A stretch of 8,637 nucleotides of DNA from an uncultured Rhodocyclaceae bacterium (GCA_903930805.1 CAIYZZ010000116.1:1-8637); one strand, 5' to 3'. Positions 1-7,599 are shown, counted from the stretch's first letter. Notes: generated by a model from the sequence alone, not told the origin. A program made the numbers and translations.

Positions 1-1961
1 AGGCGGAGATGGCCAGCATCGCCAAGAGCGAATTTCTGGCCAACATGTCGCATGAGATCCGCACGCCGATGAACGGCGTGATCGGCATGAGCGGCCTGCT
101 GCTGGAAACGCCGCTTGACGAGCGCCAGTTGGAGTTTGCCGAGACTATCCGCAACAGCGCCGACGCCCTGTTGGGGCTGATCAACGATATTCTCGATTTT
201 TCCAAGATCGAGGCCGGCAAGCTTGATCTCGAGATCATCGATTTCGACTTGCGCACCCTGCTCGAGGAAACTGCCGACCTGCTCGCCTTCCGCACCGATG
301 AAAAACACCTGGAACTGGTTTGCCGGGCCATGCCCGAGGTGCCATCCCTGTTGCGGGGTGATCCCGGCCGTCTGCGCCAGATCCTGATCAACCTCGCCGG
401 CAATGCGATCAAATTCACCCAGAGTGGCGAGGTGGATATCCGCGTGTCCCTGCGGGAAGACATAGCCGACGGCCAGGCCCGCCTGCGCTTTGAGGTGCGC
501 GATACGGGCATCGGCATTCCTGCGGACAAGTTGGGGAAGTTGTTCAGTTCATTCACCCAGGTGGATGCCTCGACTACCCGCAAGTATGGTGGTACCGGAC
601 TGGGACTGTCGATCAGCAAGCGCTTGGTGGAACTCATGGGGGGGCAGATCGGCGTCGACAGCGTCATGGGTCAGGGCACAACATTCTGGTTTGCCATCGA
701 CCTGGCCTGCCAGACAGAGCCGGTACCTGCACCGAGCCTTGAGCCGACTGTCCTGGCGGGCAAGCGCGTGCTGGTGGTGGATGACAACGCGACCAACCGG
801 CGCCTGCTCGAAGTGCTGCTGGGCCACTGGCATTGCGAGGTGCTGCTTGCCGAGGGAGGCGAAGAGGCATTGCGCCTGATGGCTGCCGTGACTGACGCCA
901 ACCGCGCAGTGGATCTTTGCCTGCTGGACATGACCATGCCTGGAATGGACGGGATGTGCTTGGGCCAACTCATTCACGCCGATGAGCGCTGGGCAGGCAT
1001 CCCGCTGCTCGTGCTGACCTCGGCAGCGCAGCGCGGCGATGCCGCGCTGGCGAAGGAAAGCGGCTTTGCTGCCTACCTGACGAAACCCATCAAGAATTCC
1101 CAGCTTCACCAGTGCATGGCGGCTGCGCTGGGTCACCGGGTAGCCGCAGACGGTACCCGCAGTGCCCCATTGATTACCCGCCATACGCTGGCCGAACAGG
1201 AGCGGCGCGGAACGATCCTGATTGCCGACGACAATCCGACCAATCAGAAGGTGGTGCTGTATATGCTCGAGAAGCTCGGGCACCGCGCCAATGCGGTGGC
1301 GAACGGTCTCGAGGCGGTGCGTCTGCTCGAGCAGGTGCCCCACGATCTGGTGTTGATGGACTGCCAGATGCCCGAAATGGATGGTTACGATGCCACGCGG
1401 GCGATCCGTGCTGCGGATTCGCGGGTGCTGAATCGGCACATCCCCATCATCGCGCTGACCGCCGATGCCATGGAGGGAGCACGCGCCAAGGCGCTGGCGG
1501 CGGGCATGGACGATTACCTGACCAAGCCGATTAATGCCATGGCCTTGAGCGAGGCGGTGGCGCGCTGGTTGGCGTGTCGGCACCCCGGTGTCGATGCCCC
1601 GCATGTCGATCAGGCAGCGCCATCGGCGCTACTGATGTTTGACGCACAGAGCATGCTGGGCAATCTGGGCGGGGATCGGGAAATAGCCTGCATGGTCGCG
1701 CAATCGGCACTGAGCGATTTCCCGCGCTATCTCGATCAGCTTGAAGAAAAGGTGAACGCCGGCGACTGGCCGGTAGCGGAGCGCGCTACCCACACCATGA
1801 AAAGCCTGGCGGCACAGATTGGCGGCATGCAACTCGCCAGCCGCATGAAAGCGGCGGATGATCACCTCAAGGCGGGTAACACTCTTGATCTTGCCGCTGT
1901 GGCCGAATTGCGCGCCGGCTATGCCGAACTGGCAGCTGCCGTGCAGCAATGGATGCGTTGA
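1..1961 (+). CDS. Hybrid sensor histidine kinase (HisKA-HATPase-REC-REC-HPt), 5' end outside the window
   Basis: This is the C-terminal part of a BarA/ArcB-like hybrid kinase that autophosphorylates on His and passes phosphate through receivers to an HPt domain. The frame is open to the left edge (GCG GAG before the ATG at 9), and that ATG falls inside the conserved approach to the H-box, so the true start and sensor region lie upstream. Residues below are counted from the ATG at 9. HisKA has H15 in MSHEIRTP. HATPase_c has an N-box at N128/N132, DTGIGIP from D165 and GGTGLGL from G194. Receiver 1 (about 252-375) has D258/D259, phospho-acceptor D307 and K359. Receiver 2 (about 400-525) has D407/D408, D451 and K506. 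The HPt (about 545-650) has H595 in HTMKSLAAQ. Every catalytic residue looks intact, including in both receivers. No membrane segment lies in the visible part. No terminator is evident after the stop. Domain assignment is secure; ligand and targets are unknown. Confidence 0.95.
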   Translation, partial: AEMASIAKSEFLANMSHEIRTPMNGVIGMSGLLLETPLDERQLEFAETIRNSADALLGLINDILDFSKIEAGKLDLEIIDFDLRTLLEETADLLAFRTDEKHLELVCRAMPEVPSLLRGDPGRLRQILINLAGNAIKFTQSGEVDIRVSLREDIADGQARLRFEVRDTGIGIPADKLGKLFSSFTQVDASTTRKYGGTGLGLSISKRLVELMGGQIGVDSVMGQGTTFWFAIDLACQTEPVPAPSLEPTVLAGKRVLVVDDNATNRRLLEVLLGHWHCEVLLAEGGEEALRLMAAVTDANRAVDLCLLDMTMPGMDGMCLGQLIHADERWAGIPLLVLTSAAQRGDAALAKESGFAAYLTKPIKNSQLHQCMAAALGHRVAADGTRSAPLITRHTLAEQERRGTILIADDNPTNQKVVLYMLEKLGHRANAVANGLEAVRLLEQVPHDLVLMDCQMPEMDGYDATRAIRAADSRVLNRHIPIIALTADAMEGARAKALAAGMDDYLTKPINAMALSEAVARWLACRHPGVDAPHVDQAAPSALLMFDAQSMLGNLGGDREIACMVAQSALSDFPRYLDQLEEKVNAGDWPVAERATHTMKSLAAQIGGMQLASRMKAADDHLKAGNTLDLAAVAELRAGYAELAAAVQQWMR

Positions 1962-2000
1962 GATGATCATGGCTTGTGGTATTACATTAAATACAGTCGG

Positions 2001-2029
2001 TTACGACGAAACATGGTCTAACATATAAA
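2001..2029 (+). promoter_or_regulatory. Candidate sigma-70 promoter for the ATPase gene
   Basis: TTACGA (2001-2006), a 17-bp spacer and TATAAA (2024-2029) lie in the AT-rich gap between the first kinase and the ATPase gene. The -10 matches consensus at 5 of 6 positions and the -35 at only 3 of 6. A start near 2036 would leave a leader of about 15 nt, with a weak GGA ribosome-binding element around 2043-2045. The -10 overlaps the inverted repeat at 2019-2040. The call rests on hexamer matches and local AT richness only. Confidence 0.35.
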
Positions 2030-2040
2030 AAAGTATGTTA
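2019..2040. repeat. AT-rich inverted repeat in the promoter gap (possible operator)
   Basis: TAACATA (2019-2025) and TATGTTA (2034-2040) are perfect 7-bp inverted arms separated by 8 nt, just upstream of the ATPase start at 2051 and overlapping its candidate -10. A dyad placed here could be a repressor site. The stem is too AT-rich and lacks a following T-run, so it is not a convincing intrinsic terminator for the upstream kinase. Confidence 0.35.
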
Positions 2041-2050
2041 ATGGAAATGA

Positions 2051-3568
2051 ATGCCTGATTGGTCGTTTTACGGTCGTGATCGACCGCTTGCCGAGCTACG
2101 AAAAATTATCCGTGAGCCCCACTGGTTCTTCTGTCGGGTGGCGGGTCGTCGCCGCATTGGCAAAACGACGCTGCTCAGGGAGTTGGCGCTGACGACCCCC
2201 GCGCTCAGTGACCCACTCGGCGGCAAGTTGTTGTACATGCAGGTGCCCGACTCTGACGAAAGAGATGTTGCCGCGACATTCAGGCGGCAGTTGGAAGAGT
2301 CCGAGATCACCGGCGTCCAGGCCCTTGCCCCGGCGGTCAAGGATTTCGCCTCGCTGGCCGGTGCCATCGGCACGGTCTGCCGATCAGGGGTCGTCGTCGT
2401 GCTGGATGAGTTCCAGTATTTCACCCGGGCAAAAATGCGCCCATTCAATTCATTCCTGCAGGCTGAGGTGGACGCGCTACGTTTTGACAATCCCAAACAA
2501 GGCGGGCTATTTGTACTGGGCTCATTGCAGTCCGAAATGAACGCCCTGCTGGAAGACAAGGCGGCACCCCTCTTTGGCCGGATCACCCACCGGCTGGACC
2601 TGGACCATTGGGACTTCGCGGACCTGCTGAGCGTATTTTCCAGCCAGAACATCGGCGCTCCAACGCAATGGCTGACGCTCTGGACCTTCTTTGAAGGCGT
2701 GCCGAAGTTCTATCACGATGCCTATGTTCAGGGCCTGTTCCAGGTGCCGGCTGCACAATTTACGCAGGAACTGCTCAAAACCATGTTTGTCAGCAGTTCA
2801 AGCCCACTGGCGGAGGAGGCAGATACCTGGTTTTTGCGCGAACTCAGAGGCAAGGCGGTCTCCGTGCTGCACTACCTCGCCGAACATCCGGGGTGCTCGC
2901 ATGGCGATCTGGTGGCGGCACTGAATGACCCGAGCGAACCCAGTGCGCTGGGTTCGAACTTGCTGCGCCTGGTCAACAATTACGCCATGGTCGACAAGCT
3001 GCAGCCAGTTTTTGCTGACAGCAAGAGCCGCAACGCACGCTATTACATTGCCGACAATTTTTTGCAAGCCTGGCTGGCGGTTGCCAAGCCCGCGCGCGAG
3101 ACCGCACGCATGCAGCCCGTGGCCAAGGCCCTCGCCCTGGCCACGGCTCGCTTGCAGGGGCTTGAGGGGTTTGCCTTCGAAAAACTCGTTCGCAAACTGC
3201 ATCTCGAATGCTCCCAAAAAGGCAAGGGAGATTTTGAGCTGACCCGTCTCAACCTCGGTTATTGGAATCGGGCCAGGAACCCGAACCAGAACATAGAGAT
3301 TGATTTGGTCGCCCTGGACGAAAGCAGCAAGAAAATCCGTTTTGGTTCCTGCAAGCGTAGCGAGAGCGGCCACGACCGCACCGCCCTGGCTAAATTCGAA
3401 AGGCACATCGAAGGCTTCCTGGCGACCAAGGAGTATCGGCACCTGCAAGCCTGGGAACACGAAAAAGTCCTGTTTTCCCCCGCCTTTGCCAAGGACTCCC
3501 GAAAAGCCCTGCAAGCCGGCGGATTCGGCTGTCGAGACTTGACTGACTATGCCCAGTTCTTTCAATAA
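2051..3568 (+). CDS. P-loop ATPase of the archaeal-type ATPase/DUF234 family with C-terminal nuclease-like domain
   Basis: This is a predicted cytoplasmic ATPase of the STAND/AAA-like family common in archaea and scattered in bacteria; its cellular role is poorly defined. The N-terminus shows the family's FYGRDRPLAEL entry motif. Walker A is GRRRIGKT (G32-T39, K38) and Walker B is VVVLDEFQYF (D119, E120). A helical or winged-helix section (about 265-345) ends in the family-typical RYYIADNFLQAWL. The C-terminus resembles the DUF234 PD-(D/E)XK nuclease fold: IEIDLVAL (E416, D418), then FGSCK (S433, K435). Most relatives as I recall them read G-E-C-K here, so the catalytic Glu may be replaced by Ser. 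The length of 505 aa is normal for the family. The start is preceded by a weak GGA at about 6-nt spacing. The gene lies between two paralogous hybrid kinases and ends 9 nt before the second. No transmembrane segment or signal peptide is visible. Family is fairly certain; function is not. Confidence 0.85.
   Translation: MPDWSFYGRDRPLAELRKIIREPHWFFCRVAGRRRIGKTTLLRELALTTPALSDPLGGKLLYMQVPDSDERDVAATFRRQLEESEITGVQALAPAVKDFASLAGAIGTVCRSGVVVVLDEFQYFTRAKMRPFNSFLQAEVDALRFDNPKQGGLFVLGSLQSEMNALLEDKAAPLFGRITHRLDLDHWDFADLLSVFSSQNIGAPTQWLTLWTFFEGVPKFYHDAYVQGLFQVPAAQFTQELLKTMFVSSSSPLAEEADTWFLRELRGKAVSVLHYLAEHPGCSHGDLVAALNDPSEPSALGSNLLRLVNNYAMVDKLQPVFADSKSRNARYYIADNFLQAWLAVAKPARETARMQPVAKALALATARLQGLEGFAFEKLVRKLHLECSQKGKGDFELTRLNLGYWNRARNPNQNIEIDLVALDESSKKIRFGSCKRSESGHDRTALAKFERHIEGFLATKEYRHLQAWEHEKVLFSPAFAKDSRKALQAGGFGCRDLTDYAQFFQ
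2935..2956. repeat. Perfect 9-bp hairpin inside the ATPase coding sequence
   Basis: CGAACCCAG (2935-2943) and CTGGGTTCG (2948-2956) are exact inverted arms around a 4-nt loop TGCG. The stem is compact and GC-rich enough to fold in mRNA. No T-run follows, so it is not a Rho-independent terminator. It codes for part of the helical region between the ATPase and nuclease segments. It may be coincidental. Confidence 0.4.
3117..3146. repeat. Second perfect 9-bp inverted repeat inside the ATPase coding sequence
   Basis: CCGTGGCCA (3117-3125) and TGGCCACGG (3138-3146) pair perfectly around a 12-nt loop. The site lies about 170 bp beyond the hairpin at 2935-2956. The repeated Ala/Leu codons of a helical stretch can generate such symmetry by chance, so only the sequence dyad itself is claimed. 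Confidence 0.3.
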
Positions 3569-3571
3569 AAT
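3543..3571 (+). promoter_or_regulatory. Candidate promoter of the second kinase, predicting a leaderless mRNA
   Basis: CTGACT (3543-3548; 4 of 6 to TTGACA), a 17-bp spacer and TAAAAT (3566-3571; 5 of 6 to TATAAT) form a good sigma-70-type promoter. It overlaps the last codons and the TAA stop of the ATPase gene. The usual start point 7 nt past the -10 is base 3578, the A of the kinase ATG. No Shine-Dalgarno sequence is visible between the -10 and ATG, which fits a leaderless transcript. Confidence 0.55.
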
Positions 3572-3577
3572 CGCGCC

Positions 3578-5917
3578 ATGACTAGCGACAAGCAAGCAAC
3601 CGTCCTGCTGATCGAAGATGAGCGCGGCGATGCGGAGCTGATCCGCATCCAACTGCACGAACCCGGTACCGAGGCATTCGCGGTGCAGATTGTCGATTCG
3701 CTTGCGGCGGCAAGACAGTTGATCGATGAGGGATTGCAGCCTGATATCGTGCTGCTTGACCTCAATCTGCCTGACTCCAATGGCCTGCAAACCGTCGACC
3801 GCTGCCGCGCACTGACCGAGGCACCGATCGTGGTGATGACCGGGCATGACGACGATGCGCTCGCTGCAGCCGCGCTTGGGGCAGGCGCACAGGACTATCT
3901 CGTCAAGGGCAAGTTCGACCGCGATGCGCTCAGCCGCGCCGTGCGCAACGCCATCGTGCGCAGAAGGCTCGAACTGAAGATTGGCCGGGATGAGCGCACC
4001 CTGGCTGCGGCTATCGAGGCCATGGACGATGCCTTTGTGCTGTATGACAGCGACGATCGCCTGGTTTTCTGCAATGATAAATACCGGTCGATCTACGCCG
4101 CGTCGGCCGACCTGATCGTGCCCGGTGCCAGTTTCGAACAGATCGTCCGCAAAGGTGCCGAGCGCGGTCAGTATGCGGAAGCCATCGGCCGTGTGGATGC
4201 CTGGGTGGCGGAGCGCATGGCCGCGCATTTGCAGAGCAACAGCACCCTGACCCAGCAGCTCGACAGTGGCCGCTGGCTGCGCATTGTCGAGCGCAAGACT
4301 GCGGACAATCACATCGTTGGCTTTCGCGTCGATGTCACCGAACTGATGTTGGACAAGCAAGCCGCCGAGGCCGCCAACGTCGCCAAGAGCCGCTTTCTGG
4401 CCACCATGAGCCACGAACTGCGCACGCCGATGAATGGCATTCTGGGCATGGCGCAATTGCTGCTGATGCCCACGCTCGATGACAAGGATCGGGAAGACTA
4501 CGCCCGCACCATTCTCAATTCTGGCCAAACCCTGCTGACCTTGCTGAACGATATCCTCGACCTGTCCAAGGTAGAGGCTGGCAAGCTCGAACTGGAATCA
4601 GTCGCCTTTGCCCCGGATCAGCTTTTGCGCGAAACCCTGGCGCTGTTCGCCGAAACCGCGCGTGGCAAAGGCCTGCGGCTCGAGGCGATCTGGCAGGGCG
4701 CGGCGCAGCACTACCTTGGCGATGCGCATCGCCTGCGCCAGATGCTCTCCAATCTGATCGGCAATGCCCTTAAATTCACGGCGCAGGGTGAAGTGCACGT
4801 GACGGCGCGCGCGGTGGAAAAATCCGGGCAGGCGGCCGTACTCGAATTTGCCGTCAGCGATACCGGCATCGGCATTCCCGAGGACAAACTGGCGCTGCTG
4901 TTCCAGCCGTTTTCGCAGGCCGACAGTTCGACGACGCGGCAATACGGTGGCACCGGTCTCGGCCTCTCGATCGTGCGCAGCCTGGCTCGACTGATGGGCG
5001 GTGATGTCGGGGTCGAGAGCACGCTCGGCAAGGGTTCGCGCTTCTGGTTCCGCGTCTCGCTGGCGACCATGGTGTTGGACGAGAAGCGGCGTCAGGAACG
5101 GCACTACGCGGATGATCCCGGCACCCGGGCAGCGATCGATTTGACGGGCCGGATACTGGTCGTCGAAGACAACCCAACCAACCAGAAGGTGATCCGGGCC
5201 ATGCTCGACACCCTGAATTTGCAATGCACGATGACGGATGACGGACAACAGGCGGTTGATGTCATTGCGGGCGGTGGCAAGTTCGATCTGATTCTGATGG
5301 ATGTGCAGATGCCGGTACTCGACGGCTATGCCGCCACGGCGCATATCAGGCACCAGGAAGCCGAGCGCAACGAGCCGCGCCGCATCATCATCGCGCTGAC
5401 TGCCGATGCTTTCGCCGAGGATCGTTCGCGCTGCCTCACGGCGGGGATGGATGACTACCTCGCCAAACCGATCGATGTGGAACAACTCACGGCCATGCTC
5501 TACCGCTGGTTGGTGCCGCAGCGCGTGGCGGAGATTGCGCCAACGCCGCCAACGTCACCTCCGGCGACGATGAGCGCGGCACATCGGCCGATCTTCGATG
5601 AGCAGGCCTTGTTGCCCCAGCTCGGCGGGAACAAGGATCTGGCCCGCCTGATCATCGTTTCGGCCATGGGCGATCTGCCGACATATTTCGATCAGCTCGA
5701 GCGGGCGCTCGTGACCGGCGACGGGGCGGCAGCGAAGCGGGCCACCCACACCATGAAAAGCCTGGCGGCACAGCTCGGCGGTATGGAACTGGCACAGCAC
5801 ATGCGTGAAACAGATGAACATCTCATGGTAGGCGGGGGCATTGACGCCGCTACCGTAGCCCGACTGCGTGCGCAATACGCCGAACTGGCAGCGGCTTTGC
5901 AGCAATGGGTTGCTTAA
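3578..5917 (+). CDS. Soluble hybrid histidine kinase (REC-PAS-HisKA-HATPase-REC-HPt)
   Basis: This is a complete 779-aa phosphorelay kinase with no membrane segment or signal peptide, hence predicted cytosolic. The N-terminal receiver (about 5-125) has E13/D14, phospho-acceptor D61 in [11 protein letters not shown] and K110. A charged helical linker leads to a PAS_7-like sensor (about 140-258; [13 protein letters not shown] through FRVDVTEL). HisKA has H279 in MSHELRTP. HATPase_c has N392/N396, DTGIGIP from D428 and GGTGLGL from G457. The second receiver (about 520-640) has E530/D531, D575 and K630. The HPt (about 675-779) has H724 in HTMKSLAAQ. All phosphotransfer residues are present. The N-terminal receiver implies that another kinase, possibly the upstream one, can control it. 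The start is the only ATG matching the receiver's beginning and lacks a Shine-Dalgarno sequence (see the promoter at 3543). A response regulator follows 24 nt downstream, probably in the same operon. Kinase core and HPt are paralogous to those of the gene ending at 1961. The PAS ligand cannot be told from sequence. Confidence 0.96.
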   Translation: MTSDKQATVLLIEDERGDAELIRIQLHEPGTEAFAVQIVDSLAAARQLIDEGLQPDIVLLDLNLPDSNGLQTVDRCRALTEAPIVVMTGHDDDALAAAALGAGAQDYLVKGKFDRDALSRAVRNAIVRRRLELKIGRDERTLAAAIEAMDDAFVLYDSDDRLVFCNDKYRSIYAASADLIVPGASFEQIVRKGAERGQYAEAIGRVDAWVAERMAAHLQSNSTLTQQLDSGRWLRIVERKTADNHIVGFRVDVTELMLDKQAAEAANVAKSRFLATMSHELRTPMNGILGMAQLLLMPTLDDKDREDYARTILNSGQTLLTLLNDILDLSKVEAGKLELESVAFAPDQLLRETLALFAETARGKGLRLEAIWQGAAQHYLGDAHRLRQMLSNLIGNALKFTAQGEVHVTARAVEKSGQAAVLEFAVSDTGIGIPEDKLALLFQPFSQADSSTTRQYGGTGLGLSIVRSLARLMGGDVGVESTLGKGSRFWFRVSLATMVLDEKRRQERHYADDPGTRAAIDLTGRILVVEDNPTNQKVIRAMLDTLNLQCTMTDDGQQAVDVIAGGGKFDLILMDVQMPVLDGYAATAHIRHQEAERNEPRRIIIALTADAFAEDRSRCLTAGMDDYLAKPIDVEQLTAMLYRWLVPQRVAEIAPTPPTSPPATMSAAHRPIFDEQALLPQLGGNKDLARLIIVSAMGDLPTYFDQLERALVTGDGAAAKRATHTMKSLAAQLGGMELAQHMRETDEHLMVGGGIDAATVARLRAQYAELAAALQQWVA

Positions 5918-5931
5918 TTTCAAACTATCAA

Positions 5932-5937
5932 TGAGGG
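5932..5937 (+). promoter_or_regulatory. Shine-Dalgarno site of the response regulator gene
   Basis: TGAGGG lies 4 nt upstream of the ATG at 5942 and supports that start. It is the clearest ribosome-binding site among the plus-strand genes, in contrast to the starts at 3578 and 7111, which lack one. It fits translation from the interior of a transcript shared with the upstream kinase. Confidence 0.6.
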
Positions 5938-5941
5938 CACT

Positions 5942-7075
5942 ATGGAATCCGATTACCTGATATTTGTGGTCGATGATGACGCGACGACGCGCCTCCTCCT
6001 GAAATCGATGCTGGATAGCCAGTATGCGGTCGATACCTTCGAGTCCGCAGAAAGCTGCCTCAACACACTGGGCGAAAAACAACCAAACCTGTTCCTGCTC
6101 GATGTCGGCCTGCCCGGCATGGATGGCTATGAACTCTGTCGCCGGATCAAGGCGATTCCGGAAACCGTGCGGGTGCCCGTGGTGTTCCTCTCCGGGCACG
6201 ACAACCCGGAGGACATCCTCGCCGGCTACGATGCGGGCGGGCAGGATTACATCCTCAAGCCCTTCGACATCGTCGGCCTGCATCACAAGATCGAGAACCT
6301 CCAGCGCATCGAGCAAGACAAGCGCTTGCTCGCCGGGCAGGCCGAGGCCTCGGATGAACTGGCCTCGCTGGTGATGGCCAATCTCGATGAATACGCGGTA
6401 CTGATCAAGTTCCTGCGCACACTGAACGAATGTGGCAGCCCGGCCGAACTGGTCGAAGCCATCCAGCGCGTGCTGGCCGCCGCCCACCTTGAGGGCGCGG
6501 TACAGATACGCCTGCGCAATTTCGAGAAGACCTACAGCCCTACTGGTGAGAACTGGCCACTGGAAGTTGCGGTGATGAACCACGTGCGCACGCTGGAACG
6601 CATATTCGAATTCAAGCGCCGCGCCGCCTATAACTTTGACCACATCACCCTATTGATCACCAACATGCCGTTGGAAGATGCCGAACTGTGCGGCCGCATC
6701 CGCGACAATATTGCGATTGCGGCGGAAAGCGCCGATGCGAAGTTGGCCGCGTTGCAATCATTCACCGACAACGCGACCCTGCGCGACGAGATTCATGGCC
6801 TGCTGCAAGGGGTCGGACAAACGGTGGAATCATTCAGCAAACAGTACGACGCGGCGCGGTTCCAGGGCTCTCTTTACACCAACCGGTTTCTCGATGATCT
6901 GCTCGCCGCCTTCGCCCATCTCGGCATGTCATCCCAGCAGGAAGAGGAAATCCTCGATCTGGTCAAGCAGCGCGCGAACGGACTGATTGACCTCTACGAC
7001 TTCGCCGGGGAAACGCAGGAAACACTGGGGAAACTCGGTGCCCGGCTCGAGGCAATCCTGGCCGCGACGCACTGA
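5942..7075 (+). CDS. Response regulator: receiver plus helical GAF-like C-terminal half, no standard output domain
   Basis: Residues 1-125 are a canonical receiver with acidic pair D11/D12, phospho-acceptor D54 in FLLDVGLPGMDG, S84 and K106 in ILKPFD. It is probably the terminal phosphate acceptor of the kinase/HPt encoded 24 nt upstream, with which it is likely co-transcribed. After a short charged helix (about 126-147), residues about 148-275 resemble a degenerate GAF domain: the segment LIKFLRTLNECGSPAELVEAI has the look of a GAF first helix, and FDHITLLITNMPLEDAELCG is a distinctive later motif. Residues about 276-375 are predicted mostly helical, with heptad-like stretches. I see no winged helix, HTH, GGDEF, EAL, HD-GYP, methylesterase or kinase output, so it is unlikely to bind DNA directly. 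It may act by protein-protein contact or by altering kinase activity. The start is supported by TGAGGG at 5932. The receiver is certain; the nature of the C-terminal half is inference. Confidence 0.92.
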   Translation: MESDYLIFVVDDDATTRLLLKSMLDSQYAVDTFESAESCLNTLGEKQPNLFLLDVGLPGMDGYELCRRIKAIPETVRVPVVFLSGHDNPEDILAGYDAGGQDYILKPFDIVGLHHKIENLQRIEQDKRLLAGQAEASDELASLVMANLDEYAVLIKFLRTLNECGSPAELVEAIQRVLAAAHLEGAVQIRLRNFEKTYSPTGENWPLEVAVMNHVRTLERIFEFKRRAAYNFDHITLLITNMPLEDAELCGRIRDNIAIAAESADAKLAALQSFTDNATLRDEIHGLLQGVGQTVESFSKQYDAARFQGSLYTNRFLDDLLAAFAHLGMSSQQEEEILDLVKQRANGLIDLYDFAGETQETLGKLGARLEAILAATH

Positions 7076-7104
7076 TGACTCCACTCACTCAGCCAACGTA
7101 GAAT
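7075..7104 (+). promoter_or_regulatory. Candidate promoter of the small acidic gene, predicting a leaderless mRNA
   Basis: ATGACT (7075-7080; 4 of 6 to TTGACA), an 18-bp spacer and TAGAAT (7099-7104; 5 of 6 to TATAAT) lie between the response regulator stop and the ATG at 7111. As at 3571/3578, the -10 ends 6 nt before ATG, so transcription would begin at or next to the A of the start codon. No Shine-Dalgarno sequence intervenes. This suggests the small gene has its own transcript. Confidence 0.5.
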
Positions 7105-7110
7105 GGCCGG

Positions 7111-7548
7111 ATGGGAATTCTGGTTAATATCATCGCTGCCGAAGAGGACGAGGTCGAGTCGATCGGCGAATCCTTGCAGCCGGTCGACGCGTGGAGCGGT
7201 ATCGAGCTGCGCGATGTCAGTATCGCCAAGATTGCGACCCTTCATTGCTTGCTGACCGGTGATCTGTTCGATGATGCACTTGTCCGTTACGAGCCGATCT
7301 ATATTTCTGCTGCCGAGGGGGCGCTGGTCTTGCGGCTGGCTGAGGAGCTCATGGAGCGCCTGACTGGGCTGGATGAGGATGCGCTGGATGCGGTTGCTAC
7401 CGAGCTGGCTGCAACCGAGGAATTCGAGAGTGCAGGATGGGAAGATGAGGCGATCGCCGAGATGCTTGCTTCGCTCGTCGACCTGGCTCGCCTTGCGGAA
7501 TCGCAGGGGCAGGGGCTGTTCGTCTGGATGCACCCGCTACGCACCTGA
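7111..7548 (+). CDS. Small acidic protein, distant DUF1877/YfbM-like candidate
   Basis: This is a 145-aa, strongly acidic, predicted cytosolic protein without signal peptide or membrane segment. I do not recognise it with certainty. Three features recall DUF1877 (YfbM) proteins: the MGI start, the segment ATLHCLLTGD (compare the family's W-x-x-LH-x-LLTG), and the C-terminal helix LVDLARLAESQGQGLFVWM (compare the family's ending in a helix then a hydrophobic strand). The middle segment EPIYISAAEGALVLRLAEEL also fits the family pattern of a strand followed by a helix. DUF1877 has no settled biochemical function, so none is assigned. The ATG at 7111 is chosen because the -10-like TAGAAT lies 6 nt upstream. 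It follows the response regulator by 35 nt on the same strand but probably has its own promoter. Its 3' end faces the convergent membrane-protein gene across 51 bp, where I see no strong terminator hairpin. Confidence 0.75.
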   Translation: MGILVNIIAAEEDEVESIGESLQPVDAWSGIELRDVSIAKIATLHCLLTGDLFDDALVRYEPIYISAAEGALVLRLAEELMERLTGLDEDALDAVATELAATEEFESAGWEDEAIAEMLASLVDLARLAESQGQGLFVWMHPLRT

Positions 7549-7599
7549 AACCTGTTGGTGTCAGGAAAGATGGTGCTGTTCTACTCTCGGCCAGTCGGT

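Noticed and set aside
9..11. ATG at 9 as the true start of the first kinase
   Set aside because: The frame is open upstream, and this Met falls in the conserved helix leading to the H-box, where the paralogue has an Ala (AEAANVAKS). A HisKA would begin without its first residues or any sensor.
549..1604. Long open frame on the minus strand (351 codons) opposite the first kinase
   Set aside because: It lies fully antisense to conserved kinase and receiver domains, and its translation shows no recognisable motif; it is a by-product of GC-rich codon structure.
2798..4528. Minus-strand open frame of 576 codons spanning the ATPase and second kinase
   Set aside because: It crosses two real genes and their junction, and its product resembles no domain. 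Plus-strand genes here have intact catalytic motifs.
5555..6643. Minus-strand open frame of 362 codons across the kinase/response-regulator junction
   Set aside because: It is antisense to an intact HPt domain and receiver; no motif or start signal supports it.
7549..7599. Bidirectional terminator between the convergent genes
   Set aside because: Only a 4-bp CCTG/CAGG stem is visible and no T-run follows; insufficient for an intrinsic terminator.
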